A model generated the notes under the pieces. The model was not told where the DNA came from, made no database searches, and saw only the letters and a program-made list of their open reading frames with translations. Shown here piece by piece: positions 17,933-25,591 of a DNA stretch of 64,000 bases; position 1 is the first letter of the stretch, and each line of letters begins with the position of its first letter. The position numbers were made by a program, and so were the translations under genes. This DNA comes from Bradyrhizobium sp. AUGA SZCCT0158 (GTDB lineage Bacteria > Pseudomonadota > Alphaproteobacteria > Rhizobiales > Xanthobacteraceae), in NCBI RefSeq assembly GCF_018130065.1, contig NZ_JAFCME010000013.1:124001-188000 (forward strand), read 5' to 3'.

Positions 17933-18463
17933 ATGGCGATCTACGAACTCGACGGGCAGGGGCCCGATCTTCCCGCGGACGGAAACTATTTCATTGCGGA
18001 TACCGCCACCGTCATCGGCAAGGTGCGCCTGAAGAATGGGGCCAGCGTGTGGTTCGGCGCGGTGCTCCGCGGCGACAATGAGTGGATCGAGATCGGCGAA
18101 GGCTCCAACGTGCAGGACAATTCGACCTGCCACACCGACCCCGGCTTTCCGCTGACGATCGGCAAGAACTGCACCGTCGGCCACAACGTCATCCTGCACG
18201 GCTGCACGCTCGAGGACGACGCGCTGGTCGGGATGGGCTCGATCGTGATGAACGGCGCGAAGATCGGCCGCGGCAGTGTCGTCGGCGCGGGATCCGTCAT
18301 CACCGAGGGCAAGGAATTTCCCGAGCTCTCGCTGATCATCGGCGCGCCGGCGCGCGTGATCCGCACGCTTTCGCCCGAACAGGCGACGGCGATGGGACGA
18401 GCGGCGAAGTCCTACGCCATCAACGGACCGCGGTTCAAAAACGGTCTGAAGAAGATCGGCTGA
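17933..18463 (+). CDS. Gamma-class carbonic anhydrase family protein
   Basis: 176 residues forming hexapeptide repeats of a left-handed beta-helix. Zinc-ligand candidates: His in STCHTDPG and the pair in GHNVILHGC, matching the three-His pattern of Cam/YrdA proteins. VWFGAVLRGDNEWIEIGEGSNVQDN is the family core. Trimeric metal-dependent enzymes of this class hydrate CO2 or have lost activity; the three histidines are retained here. Cytoplasmic, single gene, followed by the convergent small operon at 18472-18872. Confidence 0.92.
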   Translation: MAIYELDGQGPDLPADGNYFIADTATVIGKVRLKNGASVWFGAVLRGDNEWIEIGEGSNVQDNSTCHTDPGFPLTIGKNCTVGHNVILHGCTLEDDALVGMGSIVMNGAKIGRGSVVGAGSVITEGKEFPELSLIIGAPARVIRTLSPEQATAMGRAAKSYAINGPRFKNGLKKIG

Positions 18464-18471
18464 ACACCGCG

Positions 18472-18639
18472 TCAGGTATCTTCGGACTCGCTGGCCTCGG
18501 CCGCGCCGGCAATTTGCTCGTGCCCGGCGGCCCAGAGCGCATGCTGCTCGCTGCCGTCCTGATAGGGATTGGCTTCAGCCGGGATATTCTCGCGTGCCGC
18601 GCGCTGGCCCTGCTCGAACGGATCGGGATCGGTCGTCAT
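18472..18639 (-). CDS. RMF/CrpP-like micro-protein
   Basis: 55 residues: MTTDPDPFEQGQRAARENIP, then a conserved-looking NPYQDGSEQHALWAAGHEQ. The order G-x2-A-A...NPY...G(S)...W..G(H) is that of ribosome modulation factor and the related CrpP family. RMF dimerises ribosomes in stationary phase; the role of short rhizobial relatives is unknown. GGAAGG lies eight bases upstream. The ATG overlaps the stop of the preceding gene as ATGA, so the two are translationally coupled. Confidence 0.7.
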   Translation of the reverse strand: MTTDPDPFEQGQRAARENIPAEANPYQDGSEQHALWAAGHEQIAGAAEASESEDT

Positions 18640-18872
18640 GATGTTGCCTTCCGGGCTTTTGACTTCTTCGGTTGTGCAACTTTTTCTGTTTTGGCGCCGG
18701 AAAGTCTTGCGCTTTTGCGAAGGGCGTCCTTGAGATCTATCGGGATGCCGTGCTTCTTTAAAACGTCGGCAAAGGCCTCATCGGCCAGTTCCTGAATCGT
18801 CGCCATCCGGTCGCGTCCAAGCTGTTTCAGCTTGTCGAACGTGTCGTCGTCGAAGGCAATCAGTTTACGCAA
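18636..18872 (-). CDS. Small basic protein, possibly ribbon-helix-helix
   Basis: 78 residues from a TTG at 18872, with GGAG/GAGG at usable distance upstream. The sequence opens RKLIAFDDDTFDKLKQLGRD, a strand-helix layout like the start of CopG/Arc repressors, then QELADEAFADVLKKHGIP and ends in a Lys/Arg-rich tail (KKSKARKATS) suited to nucleic-acid contact. Its stop overlaps the start of the RMF-like gene. DNA binding is inferred from fold resemblance only. Confidence 0.65.
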   Translation of the reverse strand: MRKLIAFDDDTFDKLKQLGRDRMATIQELADEAFADVLKKHGIPIDLKDALRKSARLSGAKTEKVAQPKKSKARKATS

Positions 18873-18986
18873 GCGGCCTCGGCTCCGGCAACGTGGCGGA
18901 TATGATTGCATAATGGTCCGCGCCCGAAATCGTTCCGGCCGGAACAAGCCGGTTTCGCCGTCGTTGAACCAGGAAAGGAGTTCTCG

Positions 18987-19475
18987 ATGACCAAACCAAC
19001 CGCATTTGCAGCAATGATAGCGCTCGCCATCCTGACCGTGCCTGGCATTTCGTTGGCGCAAAGCGCAGGCGGCGGCAGCGGAAGTGCTGGCGGCACAAGT
19101 GCCGGCGGCGCCGCAAGCGGCTCGACAACAGGAAGCAGCAGCGCGGTGGGCACGCCCAATGCGGGATCGGCGGGCGCCGGCCCGACTTCCATCCATGGCG
19201 TGCCACCCGGCCCGGCAAACGCGGCCGGTCCGAACAATTCGGGCAACGATCCGAGCGGCACAGGCAACGCGGCCAGGCTTCCCGCTGCGCCCGGCACCAA
19301 CAGCGCCGGCACCGCCCAATCGTCGGGCCGGGCCGTGAACACCGGGGCCGGGGTAACGACCGGCGCTGCGGGCACAGGGTCGACGGCGCAACCGCATGCC
19401 GATGTTGATGCCGCCATCCAACAGGAAAACAGGACCATCGACCGCAAGGTGAAGAGCATCTGCCGCGGCTGCTAG
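18987..19475 (+). CDS. Secreted Gly/Ala/Ser-rich low-complexity protein
   Basis: 162 residues from the ATG at 18987, which has AAGGAG nine bases upstream. A clear signal peptide (FAAMIALAILTVPGISLAQS) is followed by a long Gly/Ser/Ala/Thr/Asn-rich segment and a short C-terminal region with a helix (DVDAAIQQENRTIDRKVKS) ending CRGC. The composition predicts disorder. The two terminal cysteines are conserved-looking. Function unknown; a surface or periplasmic location is expected. Confidence 0.75.
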   Translation: MTKPTAFAAMIALAILTVPGISLAQSAGGGSGSAGGTSAGGAASGSTTGSSSAVGTPNAGSAGAGPTSIHGVPPGPANAAGPNNSGNDPSGTGNAARLPAAPGTNSAGTAQSSGRAVNTGAGVTTGAAGTGSTAQPHADVDAAIQQENRTIDRKVKSICRGC

Positions 19476-19586
19476 CTACAGCGGCTGCACGTTGCCCGGC
19501 GCGCAGCGGTGCGAACACAAGCCGCGCGATTGCGCCGGTTCAGGTTGCAACTAATCCCGGCCTGGCGGGTTATCGGGATGATTTCG

Positions 19587-19616
19587 GCGGCCCCGGTGTT
19601 TAATCACCGAGGCCGC
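19587..19616 (+). terminator. Probable Rho-independent terminator
   Basis: GCGGCCCCGGTG (19587-19598) pairs with CACCGAGGCCGC (19605-19616) with one mismatch around loop TTTAAT, followed by a T-rich stretch GTTTGGTTTG. It lies 110 bp after the Gly-rich protein gene on the same strand. Confidence 0.45.
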
Positions 19617-19663
19617 GTTTGGTTTGCTTGGTTTGCTGGTACGCCGCTTGCATCGCATCGGGG

Positions 19664-19807
19664 ATGCTGGACATGCTCACAGTCCCGGCTTTGACGTTGG
19701 TGCTCCTGGGTGTCGTTGTCGGTCTGGGAGCGGCCGTCGTCTGGATGCTCTGGGAAATCGAGCAGACGGTATCCAGGCCGCATCGCAACAGCGATCGCGC
19801 CGGATAG
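19664..19807 (+). CDS. Possible small single-helix membrane protein
   Basis: 47 codons: MLDMLTVPALTLVLLGVVVG, continuing LGAAVVWMLWEIEQTV and a polar C-terminus. One strong transmembrane helix with a short cytoplasmic tail is typical of real small membrane proteins. GGGG precedes the first ATG closely; a second ATG is nine bases on. No family known. Confidence 0.35.
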   Translation: MLDMLTVPALTLVLLGVVVGLGAAVVWMLWEIEQTVSRPHRNSDRAG

Positions 19808-19901
19808 GCCGTCTCTCGAAACAGCGCGCAGCCATTTGCTGCGCGTCATTTTTCACGTCTGTGGTTTGCCCGCAGGTATTCTTAGAGTTTTGACGCGTTT
19901 T

Positions 19902-20203
19902 CTACCGCTGCGCCCACGCGTCGTCGGCCGCTTCCTTGCGATAGCTGGCACGGTAGTCGGCGTGGAAGCCATGCGGGGCGCCCGGATATATATCTTGAAC
20001 TCGGCGGTCTTCTTGTTCGCCGCCAGGGCGGCCTTCAGGGCTTCCACGGTGGCGACGGGAATGCCGCTATCGGCTTCACCATAGAGGCCCAGCACCGGCG
20101 CCTTCATCTCGGGCGCGAGCTGCGTCGGGCTCTTCGGCCACAGCGGGTTGGGCGGATCGACCGGCGGGCCGTAAAACGCGGCGCCTGCCTTCAGCGTGGG
20201 ACT
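19902..20203 (-). pseudogene. Dienelactone hydrolase relic
   Basis: The remnant begins SPTLKAGAAFYGPP and keeps the core KAPVLGLYGEADSGIPVATV with the acid residue. After EFKIY the frame shifts: an extra AT in ATATATAT near 19990. In the other frame it continues PGAPHGFHADYRASYRKEAA, which holds the catalytic His, and stops at 19902. The N-terminal half with the Cys nucleophile is missing. It is therefore a truncated and frameshifted copy. Dienelactone hydrolases act in chloroaromatic and related degradation. Confidence 0.8.
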
Positions 20204-20295
20204 ATGGGCAAGGGGATCTCTCCGCATAGCGATCAAGTTTACGCAGATTGCGTAGACTTATCTGCGCCGAAAACGCATCAAAAACAAACGAGTAG

Positions 20296-20325
20296 CGTGC
20301 GGTCCTCATGCATCAGGACCGCACG
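20296..20325. repeat. Perfect 11-bp inverted repeat
   Basis: CGTGCGGTCCT (20296-20306) and AGGACCGCACG (20315-20325) around CATGCATC. No T-run on either side. It lies in the 545-bp gene-free stretch 20237-20782 together with the terminator and palindrome described below; otherwise that stretch contains no convincing gene. Confidence 0.6.
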
Positions 20326-20439
20326 GGCTCAAGGGAGGTGCATTCAGCAAACAATGCCGGCCACAGGCAAATCACCTGCCTGCGAGGTCCAATTTGATCG
20401 TGGATTCCGGAAGCGCCGGGGCGAGGGATGAACGCGGGC

Positions 20440-20482
20440 AAAAAAACAAGGCCGTCGACGCAGTATACCGTCAACGACCTTG
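20440..20482 (-). terminator. Rho-independent terminator reading leftward
   Basis: On the minus strand CAAGGTCGTTGACG and CGTCGACGGCCTTG (20482-20447) pair with two mismatches around GTATACTG and are followed at once by seven T residues. The nearest minus-strand gene ends 300 bp upstream at 20783, which is far for its terminator. Confidence 0.7.
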
Positions 20483-20554
20483 CCAGCCCCGGATATTGAA
20501 ATCGGCTCACGCCATCCGGTGAACTGCACCATGCAGGAGATTCCCACGGCCATA

Positions 20555-20570
20555 TGTGAAGCAGTTCACA
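20555..20570. promoter_or_regulatory. Crp-type palindrome TGTGAAGCAGTTCACA
   Basis: A perfect dyad that fits the TGTGA-N6-TCACA pattern recognised by enterobacterial Crp. It lies 73 bp upstream (in minus-strand sense) of the terminator hairpin at 20482-20447. Whether an alphaproteobacterial Crp/Fnr protein binds it is unknown. Confidence 0.5.
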
Positions 20571-20782
20571 CTCGGAACACAAAATTGGCAGGAAAGCGGG
20601 TTTTTGGTGGCATGTGGTGGAGAATTGCCGCTGGGGTCTGCAGCCGGGCACGGCGAACCTGCGCTGAATGCGTCACGATTAGCTAGGCCAAAGGGCGCTG
20701 ATCGTGCGGGGCACATCGCGGAAGCGCGCGGTCCGTTGCTCTCGCTTTGAGGGGCGGTCCCGGACCGCGTCCGGAACGGGCG

Positions 20783-21298
20783 TCAGCCGTTCGACCTGCC
20801 GCGCTTGAGGGCGCTCTTGCTCGAGCGCGGCTTTGCCGCGCTGGATTTCCTGACCGACCGTTTGCGGGTAGAGGGCGGGGCGGCCGGTTCGGCCGCCTGC
20901 GCGCTCGCGAACGATTGCCGCAAGCCGTCGATCGATTCCGTCAGGGTGCCGACCTGTTCGGAGAGCTTTCTGGTATCGGCCTGCTGCGCGGCGAGCAGAC
21001 GGCGCACCGTCAGCAATTGATCCTGCACCACCTGGAGCTGGTCGATCGATTCCTGCTGGGTGGCTTCGAGGCCCTTGGTTTTCTCGACCAGCTGTTCGGA
21101 CGCCTGCGCGGTACGCGCCTGCAATTGCCTGACCGCAACAACGCGGTCGGTTTCGGGTGCGGTGCCGGTATAGGCCCGCCACAGCGTAATCGAGCCTATT
21201 CCCAGTACGACGATGACGAGGGCAACGGCGCCGATTGCAATTGGCTGACCGCCGATACGCGCAAGCGCACTGGTATTCCCGGGGGCGGGCTCGATCAT
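20783..21298 (-). CDS. Membrane-anchored coiled-coil protein, unknown function
   Basis: 171 residues. One transmembrane helix (PIAIGAVALVIVVLGIGSITLW, about 19-40), then a helical region of about 85 residues rich in Gln/Glu/Leu with heptad character (QLQARTAQASEQLVEKTKGL and onward), and a strongly basic tail (STRKRSVRKSSAAKPR) that could bind nucleic acid or peptidoglycan-associated polymers. No family recognised. Rhizobial genomes carry many proteins of this shape. Confidence 0.75.
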   Translation of the reverse strand: MIEPAPGNTSALARIGGQPIAIGAVALVIVVLGIGSITLWRAYTGTAPETDRVVAVRQLQARTAQASEQLVEKTKGLEATQQESIDQLQVVQDQLLTVRRLLAAQQADTRKLSEQVGTLTESIDGLRQSFASAQAAEPAAPPSTRKRSVRKSSAAKPRSSKSALKRGRSNG

Positions 21299-21456
21299 GA
21301 GATTCCAAATCCGGACGTAATTTCAATACCCTCGCTTACCACAGGCTTGGCGGCCCCGAAACCCGGGATTAACCGAATCGAGGCGGGATTCCGGGTAAAA
21401 CTTCAATATTTCCGGGGTTTTGCGCCGCAAGATGGTCTCGGACGGCCTCACACGCT

Positions 21457-22353
21457 CTACGGCGGCCCTTGCAGATGCGCGCGGATAAATTGCCCTGCCT
21501 TCGCCAATGCGCGGCGTCCGTCGTCCAATCTCGCATTCCAGACCGGCCATGCATGGATCATGTGCGGCCAGATTTCGAGGCTCACCTCGACGTCATTAGA
21601 TCCGGCGGCGGCGGCCAGCCGTGTGGCGTCCGCCAGCAGTGTTTCCGCCGAGCCGACCTGGATCAGGAACGGTGGAAAGCCCGCAAGATCCGCAAATAAC
21701 GGCGAGATCAGCGGATCTCGGCGATCGAGCGGCGACGGCGCATAGGCGTCCGCAAGTTCGGCGAGATAAGTCCGGTGGATCAACGGGTCGATGGCATCCT
21801 TGGTGTCGAGCGTGGTGCCCGACATTGTCAGGTCGGTCCAGGGCGAGACCAGCCAGGCGCAGGCCGGTAGGTCCTCGCCGGCCGCGCGCAACCGGCTGAT
21901 CAATCCGAGCGCGAGATTGCCGCCGGCGCTGTCGCCGCCGACGGCGATGCTTGCCGCCGGTATGCCTTGCTTGCGCAGGAAGCGCCACGCCGTCAGCGCG
22001 TCCTCATGGGCAGTTGGGTAGGGGTGCTCGGGCGCGCGCCGATAATCGATCGCGAGCGTGCGCGCTTGTGCGGCGCGGCCCGCTTCCGTCACCATCCGGC
22101 GATGGCTCAGTATCGAACCGGAGCAATAACCGCCGCCGTGAAAATACAGCAGCACGCGCGACGGGTCGCTGCCTGATACAAGCGACCACTCGCCGGGCAC
22201 GCCATCGCAATCGACGGCGTCACATTTCACATCGGAAGCGATCGGCCAGGTCGATCCGACTTCGTCGAGCCGCTGGCGCCGTTCCGACCAGCCGACCGGC
22301 CGCGGCTTCGAGCCCAGCAACGCGCGGATGGCATCGATCTCAGTGGCGGCCAA
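21457..22353 (-). CDS. Alpha/beta hydrolase fold-3 esterase (hormone-sensitive lipase family)
   Basis: 298 residues. The HSL-family oxyanion motif HGGG is in LLYFHGGGYCSGS (about 94-106), the nucleophile in GGDSAGGN, the acid in IQVGSAETLLADA and the His in WPHMIHAW. The TTG at 22353 is supported by GGGAG nine bases upstream. These enzymes hydrolyse short acyl esters. It is cytoplasmic with no signal peptide. No operon partner is seen. Confidence 0.9.
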   Translation of the reverse strand: MAATEIDAIRALLGSKPRPVGWSERRQRLDEVGSTWPIASDVKCDAVDCDGVPGEWSLVSGSDPSRVLLYFHGGGYCSGSILSHRRMVTEAGRAAQARTLAIDYRRAPEHPYPTAHEDALTAWRFLRKQGIPAASIAVGGDSAGGNLALGLISRLRAAGEDLPACAWLVSPWTDLTMSGTTLDTKDAIDPLIHRTYLAELADAYAPSPLDRRDPLISPLFADLAGFPPFLIQVGSAETLLADATRLAAAAGSNDVEVSLEIWPHMIHAWPVWNARLDDGRRALAKAGQFIRAHLQGPP

Positions 22354-22367
22354 GGTGCGTTCTCCCG

Positions 22368-22553
22368 ATGAGGCCGGCCATCATCGCACGTCGGCCGGGC
22401 AGCGGAAAAGCCGAGAGGCGGGCCTATCTCGAAGAGGCCGCAAGAGAGCGCAGGGACCCGTTTCAATTCCTCTCGCGCAACCCGAATTGGCAACGGCGTC
22501 GAAGGACCGGCGAAACCAAACGCATGCTCGCGTTCTGGCTGCCGGAAGGCTAG
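22368..22553 (+). CDS. Doubtful small basic protein
   Basis: 61 codons: MRPAIIARRPGSGKAERRAY, later ERRDPFQFLSRNPNWQRRRR and ending AFWLPEG. Composition looks protein-like, but there is no ribosome site, and the start lies on the complement of the esterase's own ribosome site. Kept only because the C-terminal sequence seems non-random. Confidence 0.22.
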   Translation: MRPAIIARRPGSGKAERRAYLEEAARERRDPFQFLSRNPNWQRRRRTGETKRMLAFWLPEG

Positions 22554-22690
22554 GCCGTGAACCCATAAACCCAGCGGCGTGATGCTAAGGCAATGTCCGC
22601 TTTGCCCTTATAGCGGCCGGAGTTGTGCGGCAGCGCAAAATGTCGCGATGGGCCACTTTCTGCCGAGAGCAGATGCGGCAAACAGAAGCG

Positions 22691-23698
22691 CTACTCAATC
22701 ACCTCGTCGGCGCGTTGCTGAAGGCTCAGCGGCACATTCAGGCCGAGCGCTTTGGCAGTCTTGAGATTGATCACCAACTCGAACTTGACCGGGGCCTGGA
22801 CCGGAAGCTCGCTCGGCTTGGCGCCCTTGAGGATGCGATCGGCATAGGTCGCCGCGCGCCGATAATTATCGACCTGGTCATTTCCGTACGACAGCAGGCC
22901 GCCGACTTCAGCGAAGAGACGGAACGGATAGACGGCAGGTACACGGTAGCGAGCAACCAGCGATGTGATCTCTACGCGATAAGCGGTCAAGAAAATGTCC
23001 GGCATCACGATGAGGCCACCATTCGGCTCGCGTGCCAATGCGGCAACGACGGATTCAAGCTCGGACGGGTCGCGAACAGGTGCGGCGATCGCCTCCACGC
23101 CGAAGGACGCAACGGCGGCTTTGAAAGGGGTCATGTAATATTCGACATAGGGCGCGGTTGCCGGGTTAAACAGGAATGCGACCCGGGCGACGCGCGGCGC
23201 TATCTCCTTGAGCAGCCCCGGCCACTTGCCGGCCATCGTCGGCTCGTACAAGGTGAACCCGGTGGCGTTGCCGCCCGGCCGCGGAAAGTTCGCGACGAAG
23301 CCGCTGCCGACCGGATCGGCAACGTTCGCGAAAATGATGGGGATGGTGCGCGTTTGTTGCAGCATCGCCGCTGTGGTGGGTGTGTTTTGCGTAAGAATGA
23401 GGTCGGGCTGCAGCGCGACGAGTTCCTTGGCGAATCGTTGCATCGTCTTCACGTCGGCCGCTGCCCAACGCGTGTCGATCCGGATGTTGCGGCCCTCGGC
23501 CCACCCGAGCTTCTGGAGTCCTTCCCGGAACGCCGCGACGAAGGCCTGTCCCTCCCGGTCGTTTTCGGCATAACCCATCAGCACGCCGATCCGCCGCATC
23601 GGCTGCTGCGCGCGTGCTGTTAGCGGCCAACCCGCAGCCGCGCCGCCGGCAAGAGCTATGAAATCGCGCCGCCTCAAGACCGCTCCCACGCTGGACAA
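22691..23698 (-). CDS. ABC transporter substrate-binding protein (ABC_sub_bind family), orphan
   Basis: 335 residues. A Tat-type leader (LRRRDFIALAGGAAAGWPL) precedes the periplasmic two-lobe protein typical of the ABC_sub_bind family: RRIGVLMGYAENDREGQ, GLQKLGWAEGRNIRID, and VDLxP-like LIVMPDIFLTAYR. No permease or ATPase gene is near, which is usual for the many copies of this family in Bradyrhizobium. Ligand unknown. An IS5-type relic begins about 30 bp upstream of its start, so its promoter may have been altered. Confidence 0.88.
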   Translation of the reverse strand: MSSVGAVLRRRDFIALAGGAAAGWPLTARAQQPMRRIGVLMGYAENDREGQAFVAAFREGLQKLGWAEGRNIRIDTRWAAADVKTMQRFAKELVALQPDLILTQNTPTTAAMLQQTRTIPIIFANVADPVGSGFVANFPRPGGNATGFTLYEPTMAGKWPGLLKEIAPRVARVAFLFNPATAPYVEYYMTPFKAAVASFGVEAIAAPVRDPSELESVVAALAREPNGGLIVMPDIFLTAYRVEITSLVARYRVPAVYPFRLFAEVGGLLSYGNDQVDNYRRAATYADRILKGAKPSELPVQAPVKFELVINLKTAKALGLNVPLSLQQRADEVIE

Positions 23699-23726
23699 GG
23701 CATCATACCGATCAAGTCTAGCACAC

Positions 23727-24428
23727 TAGATGCGTGGCGTTCCTCGGGTAAAACGACCGCCGTGTTCTCAATGGCATTTTCTGGGTCTTGCGATCCGGAG
23801 CACCTTGGCGTGATCTGCCCGAGGCGTTTGGTCCGTACACCACTTGCTGTAACCGCTTCGTTAGGTGGCGGCGGGCTGGTGTATGGGACCGCATCATCGA
23901 CGCGATCGCCGCTGCCCATGATGCCGCTGTCCAGATGATCGATACATCCATTGTCCGCGTGCATAAGTATGGAGCCTGCATCACACGAAACCAGCGCCAA
24001 GCGTTGGGGAGGTCACGCGGCGGCTTGACGAGTAAAATTCATGCGGTGGTCGATAGCAATGGTCTGCCGGTACGGCTGGCGCTGAGCCCCGGTGAGGCCC
24101 ACGACGTTCGACTTGCCGGAAAACTGCTGTCTCGTCTGAAAGTCGGGTCAATGCTGCTGGCCGACCGTGGCTATGACGCCGACTGGATCAGAGAGCTTGC
24201 CATGAAGAAGGGCGCGTGGGCCAACATCCCGCCGAAAAGCAATCGCAGCGATCCGATCTGCTTCAGCCCCTATCTCTACGCGCTCGCAACCAGGTCGAGC
24301 CGTTCTTCAACAGGATCAAACAATGTCGTCGGGTGGCGACGCTACGACAGGCTCGCCGCGAACTATCTTGCCTTCGTTCAACTTGCGTCGATTAGACTGT
24401 GGCTGCGTGTTAATGAGTCCACGTCCTG
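23727..24428 (+). mobile_element. IS5-family insertion sequence relic with dead transposase
   Basis: Similarity to an IS5-type transposase starts at RGVPRV (about 23732) and runs to LRVNESTS (24425). The DDE residues Asp in MIDTSIVRVH and Asp in LLADRGYDAD are kept. Three indels break the frame: an extra A near 23752, a lost base near 24270 and two lost bases near 24343. Between the last two, the segment holding the catalytic Glu is read out of frame (in its own frame it is NQVEPFFNRIKQC, with Pro where Arg is usual). The first 40 or so codons, the stop codon and both terminal inverted repeats are gone. It cannot transpose by itself. Confidence 0.88.
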
Positions 24429-24483
24429 GATCAGCGCAGCGCACCCGGTCTATCTGTCCGCACGCCGGCTGCGCTTTGATCCC

Positions 24484-24523
24484 AAAAAAGGTTGCGGCCA
24501 GCCATTGGGGGATGGCTGGCCGC
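24484..24523 (-). terminator. Rho-independent terminator of the transglutaminase-like protease gene
   Basis: On the minus strand GCGGCCAGCCAT and ATGGCTGGCCGC pair perfectly (12 bp, 24523-24494) around CCCCCA, followed by AACC and six T residues. It lies 71 bp after the stop of the gene at 24594-25223. Confidence 0.8.
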
Positions 24524-24593
24524 GCGCGAACCGGTCTGGGACGGGGAGGGGTGGGGATGTGACCGGGTCGCGGGTTCGTGAATTCCTTTGTCG

Positions 24594-25223
24594 TTAGCGA
24601 TCGCGAGAACTGGCGGTGGCGACCGCAGGGCGGTTGTCACCGAGCGACACCCACAGATTGGGATCGCTCTGCGACTGACGCTTGACGAAGCGGTAGCCGG
24701 TCTCCGTCCAGGCGAGGACGTTTTCGTTCTGGTTGTCGAGCACGAATTCGCCCTTGTCGGTCTTGACCGTGAGCACCGCGTGACCTTCGCCCTTCTTGTC
24801 GCGCACCACAGTGATCAGCAGCGCCTCGCGCGGCCAGCCGGCGTCGATCAGCATCTTGCGCTTCAACAGCACGTAGTCCTCGCAGTCGCCGTAGCCGTCA
24901 GTCGGCAACGACCATTTCTCGATCACACCCCAATGATCTATGTCGGTGATCGGCTTGATGGTCTCGTTGACCCACTTGTTGACCCTCAGCAAATCTCGCC
25001 ATGCCGTCTGCGACAGCACGATGTCTCGCGGCTGTGACGCGCCGCCGCGGCAGTCGCCGGGATTCTCGGCGCAGAATTCGACCCAGCCGATCGGCGAACG
25101 CGTGGTATCGCCGAGGCTGGCATAGATCGCGTCACCGGCTTTCGCCGAGAAACCCGTAGAGACGCTCATCCCCAGCAGGATGGCGGCAATCGCCAATCCC
25201 TTCCCCTGTCCCCTGAACAACAT
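24594..25223 (-). CDS. Bacterial transglutaminase-like cysteine protease (BTLCP)
   Basis: 209 residues from the ATG at 25223, chosen because it starts a clean signal peptide (LAIAAILLGMSVSTGFSAKA). Catalytic triad candidates: Cys in GYGDCEDYVLLKRKML, His in GEGHAVLTVKTDKG and Asp in FVLDNQNENV, the BTLCP pattern. BTLCP proteins are periplasmic proteases; in Pseudomonas the relative LapG cleaves an adhesin under c-di-GMP control. A PilZ protein gene lies just upstream on the same strand, which is suggestive but not proof of such a circuit. A strong terminator follows. Confidence 0.9.
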   Translation of the reverse strand: MLFRGQGKGLAIAAILLGMSVSTGFSAKAGDAIYASLGDTTRSPIGWVEFCAENPGDCRGGASQPRDIVLSQTAWRDLLRVNKWVNETIKPITDIDHWGVIEKWSLPTDGYGDCEDYVLLKRKMLIDAGWPREALLITVVRDKKGEGHAVLTVKTDKGEFVLDNQNENVLAWTETGYRFVKRQSQSDPNLWVSLGDNRPAVATASSRDR

Positions 25224-25358
25224 TGTGGCCCCCGTTTCTTGTTGGGACCATGTTTCGCACAAAGGATTTGCGCCGCCGCTAAGTCGGCCAAGTACATTTG
25301 ACGTGAATACAAGTAAAAACCGCATCGAATTCGATCTATACTTGAATAGAATTCGACT

Positions 25359-25392
25359 AAAATTTGAAACAACTGCAATTGATTCAAATTTT
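25359..25392. repeat. AT-rich 10-bp perfect inverted repeat
   Basis: AAAATTTGAA (25359-25368) and TTCAAATTTT (25383-25392) in an unusually AT-rich stretch (25290-25400) between two minus-strand genes. A second palindrome ATCGAATTCGAT lies at 25324-25335. The position, upstream of the protease gene, allows an operator or curved promoter DNA. Confidence 0.55.
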
Positions 25393-25591
25393 ACGCATTA
25401 ACGCGCCAGGCGCTGCCGCAGCGACATTTGTGGTTGCAAAAGCTGCCGGCGTTAACCGGCTCCGGCAGGCGCCAGAGCGCACAAAGACGGCATCCGGCAA
25501 CGCGGATACCGCCTTTTGAGGTCGATAAATCGGGATTTTGAGCGGCTGGCGCTTTACCGCGCGCTAACCGCGTCTTCGAGCGTCTCGGCAA
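25391..25591 (-). CDS. Possible small cysteine-rich (zinc-binding) protein
   Basis: 66 codons overlapping the end of the PilZ gene by 38 bases. The C-terminal part reads VAGCRLCALWRLPEPVNAGS, then FCNHKCRCGSAW, giving CxxC and CxxxCxC, which could hold a zinc ion. The start ATG at 25591 is inside the PilZ gene with no clear ribosome site; a later non-ATG start is possible. No known family. Confidence 0.35.
   Translation of the reverse strand: MPRRSKTRLARGKAPAAQNPDLSTSKGGIRVAGCRLCALWRLPEPVNAGSFCNHKCRCGSAWRVNA

Noticed and set aside
22590..22690. Possible dispersed repeat after the ABC_sub_bind gene
   Set aside because: The text seemed familiar from other Bradyrhizobium sequences but there is no internal symmetry or second copy in the window to support it.
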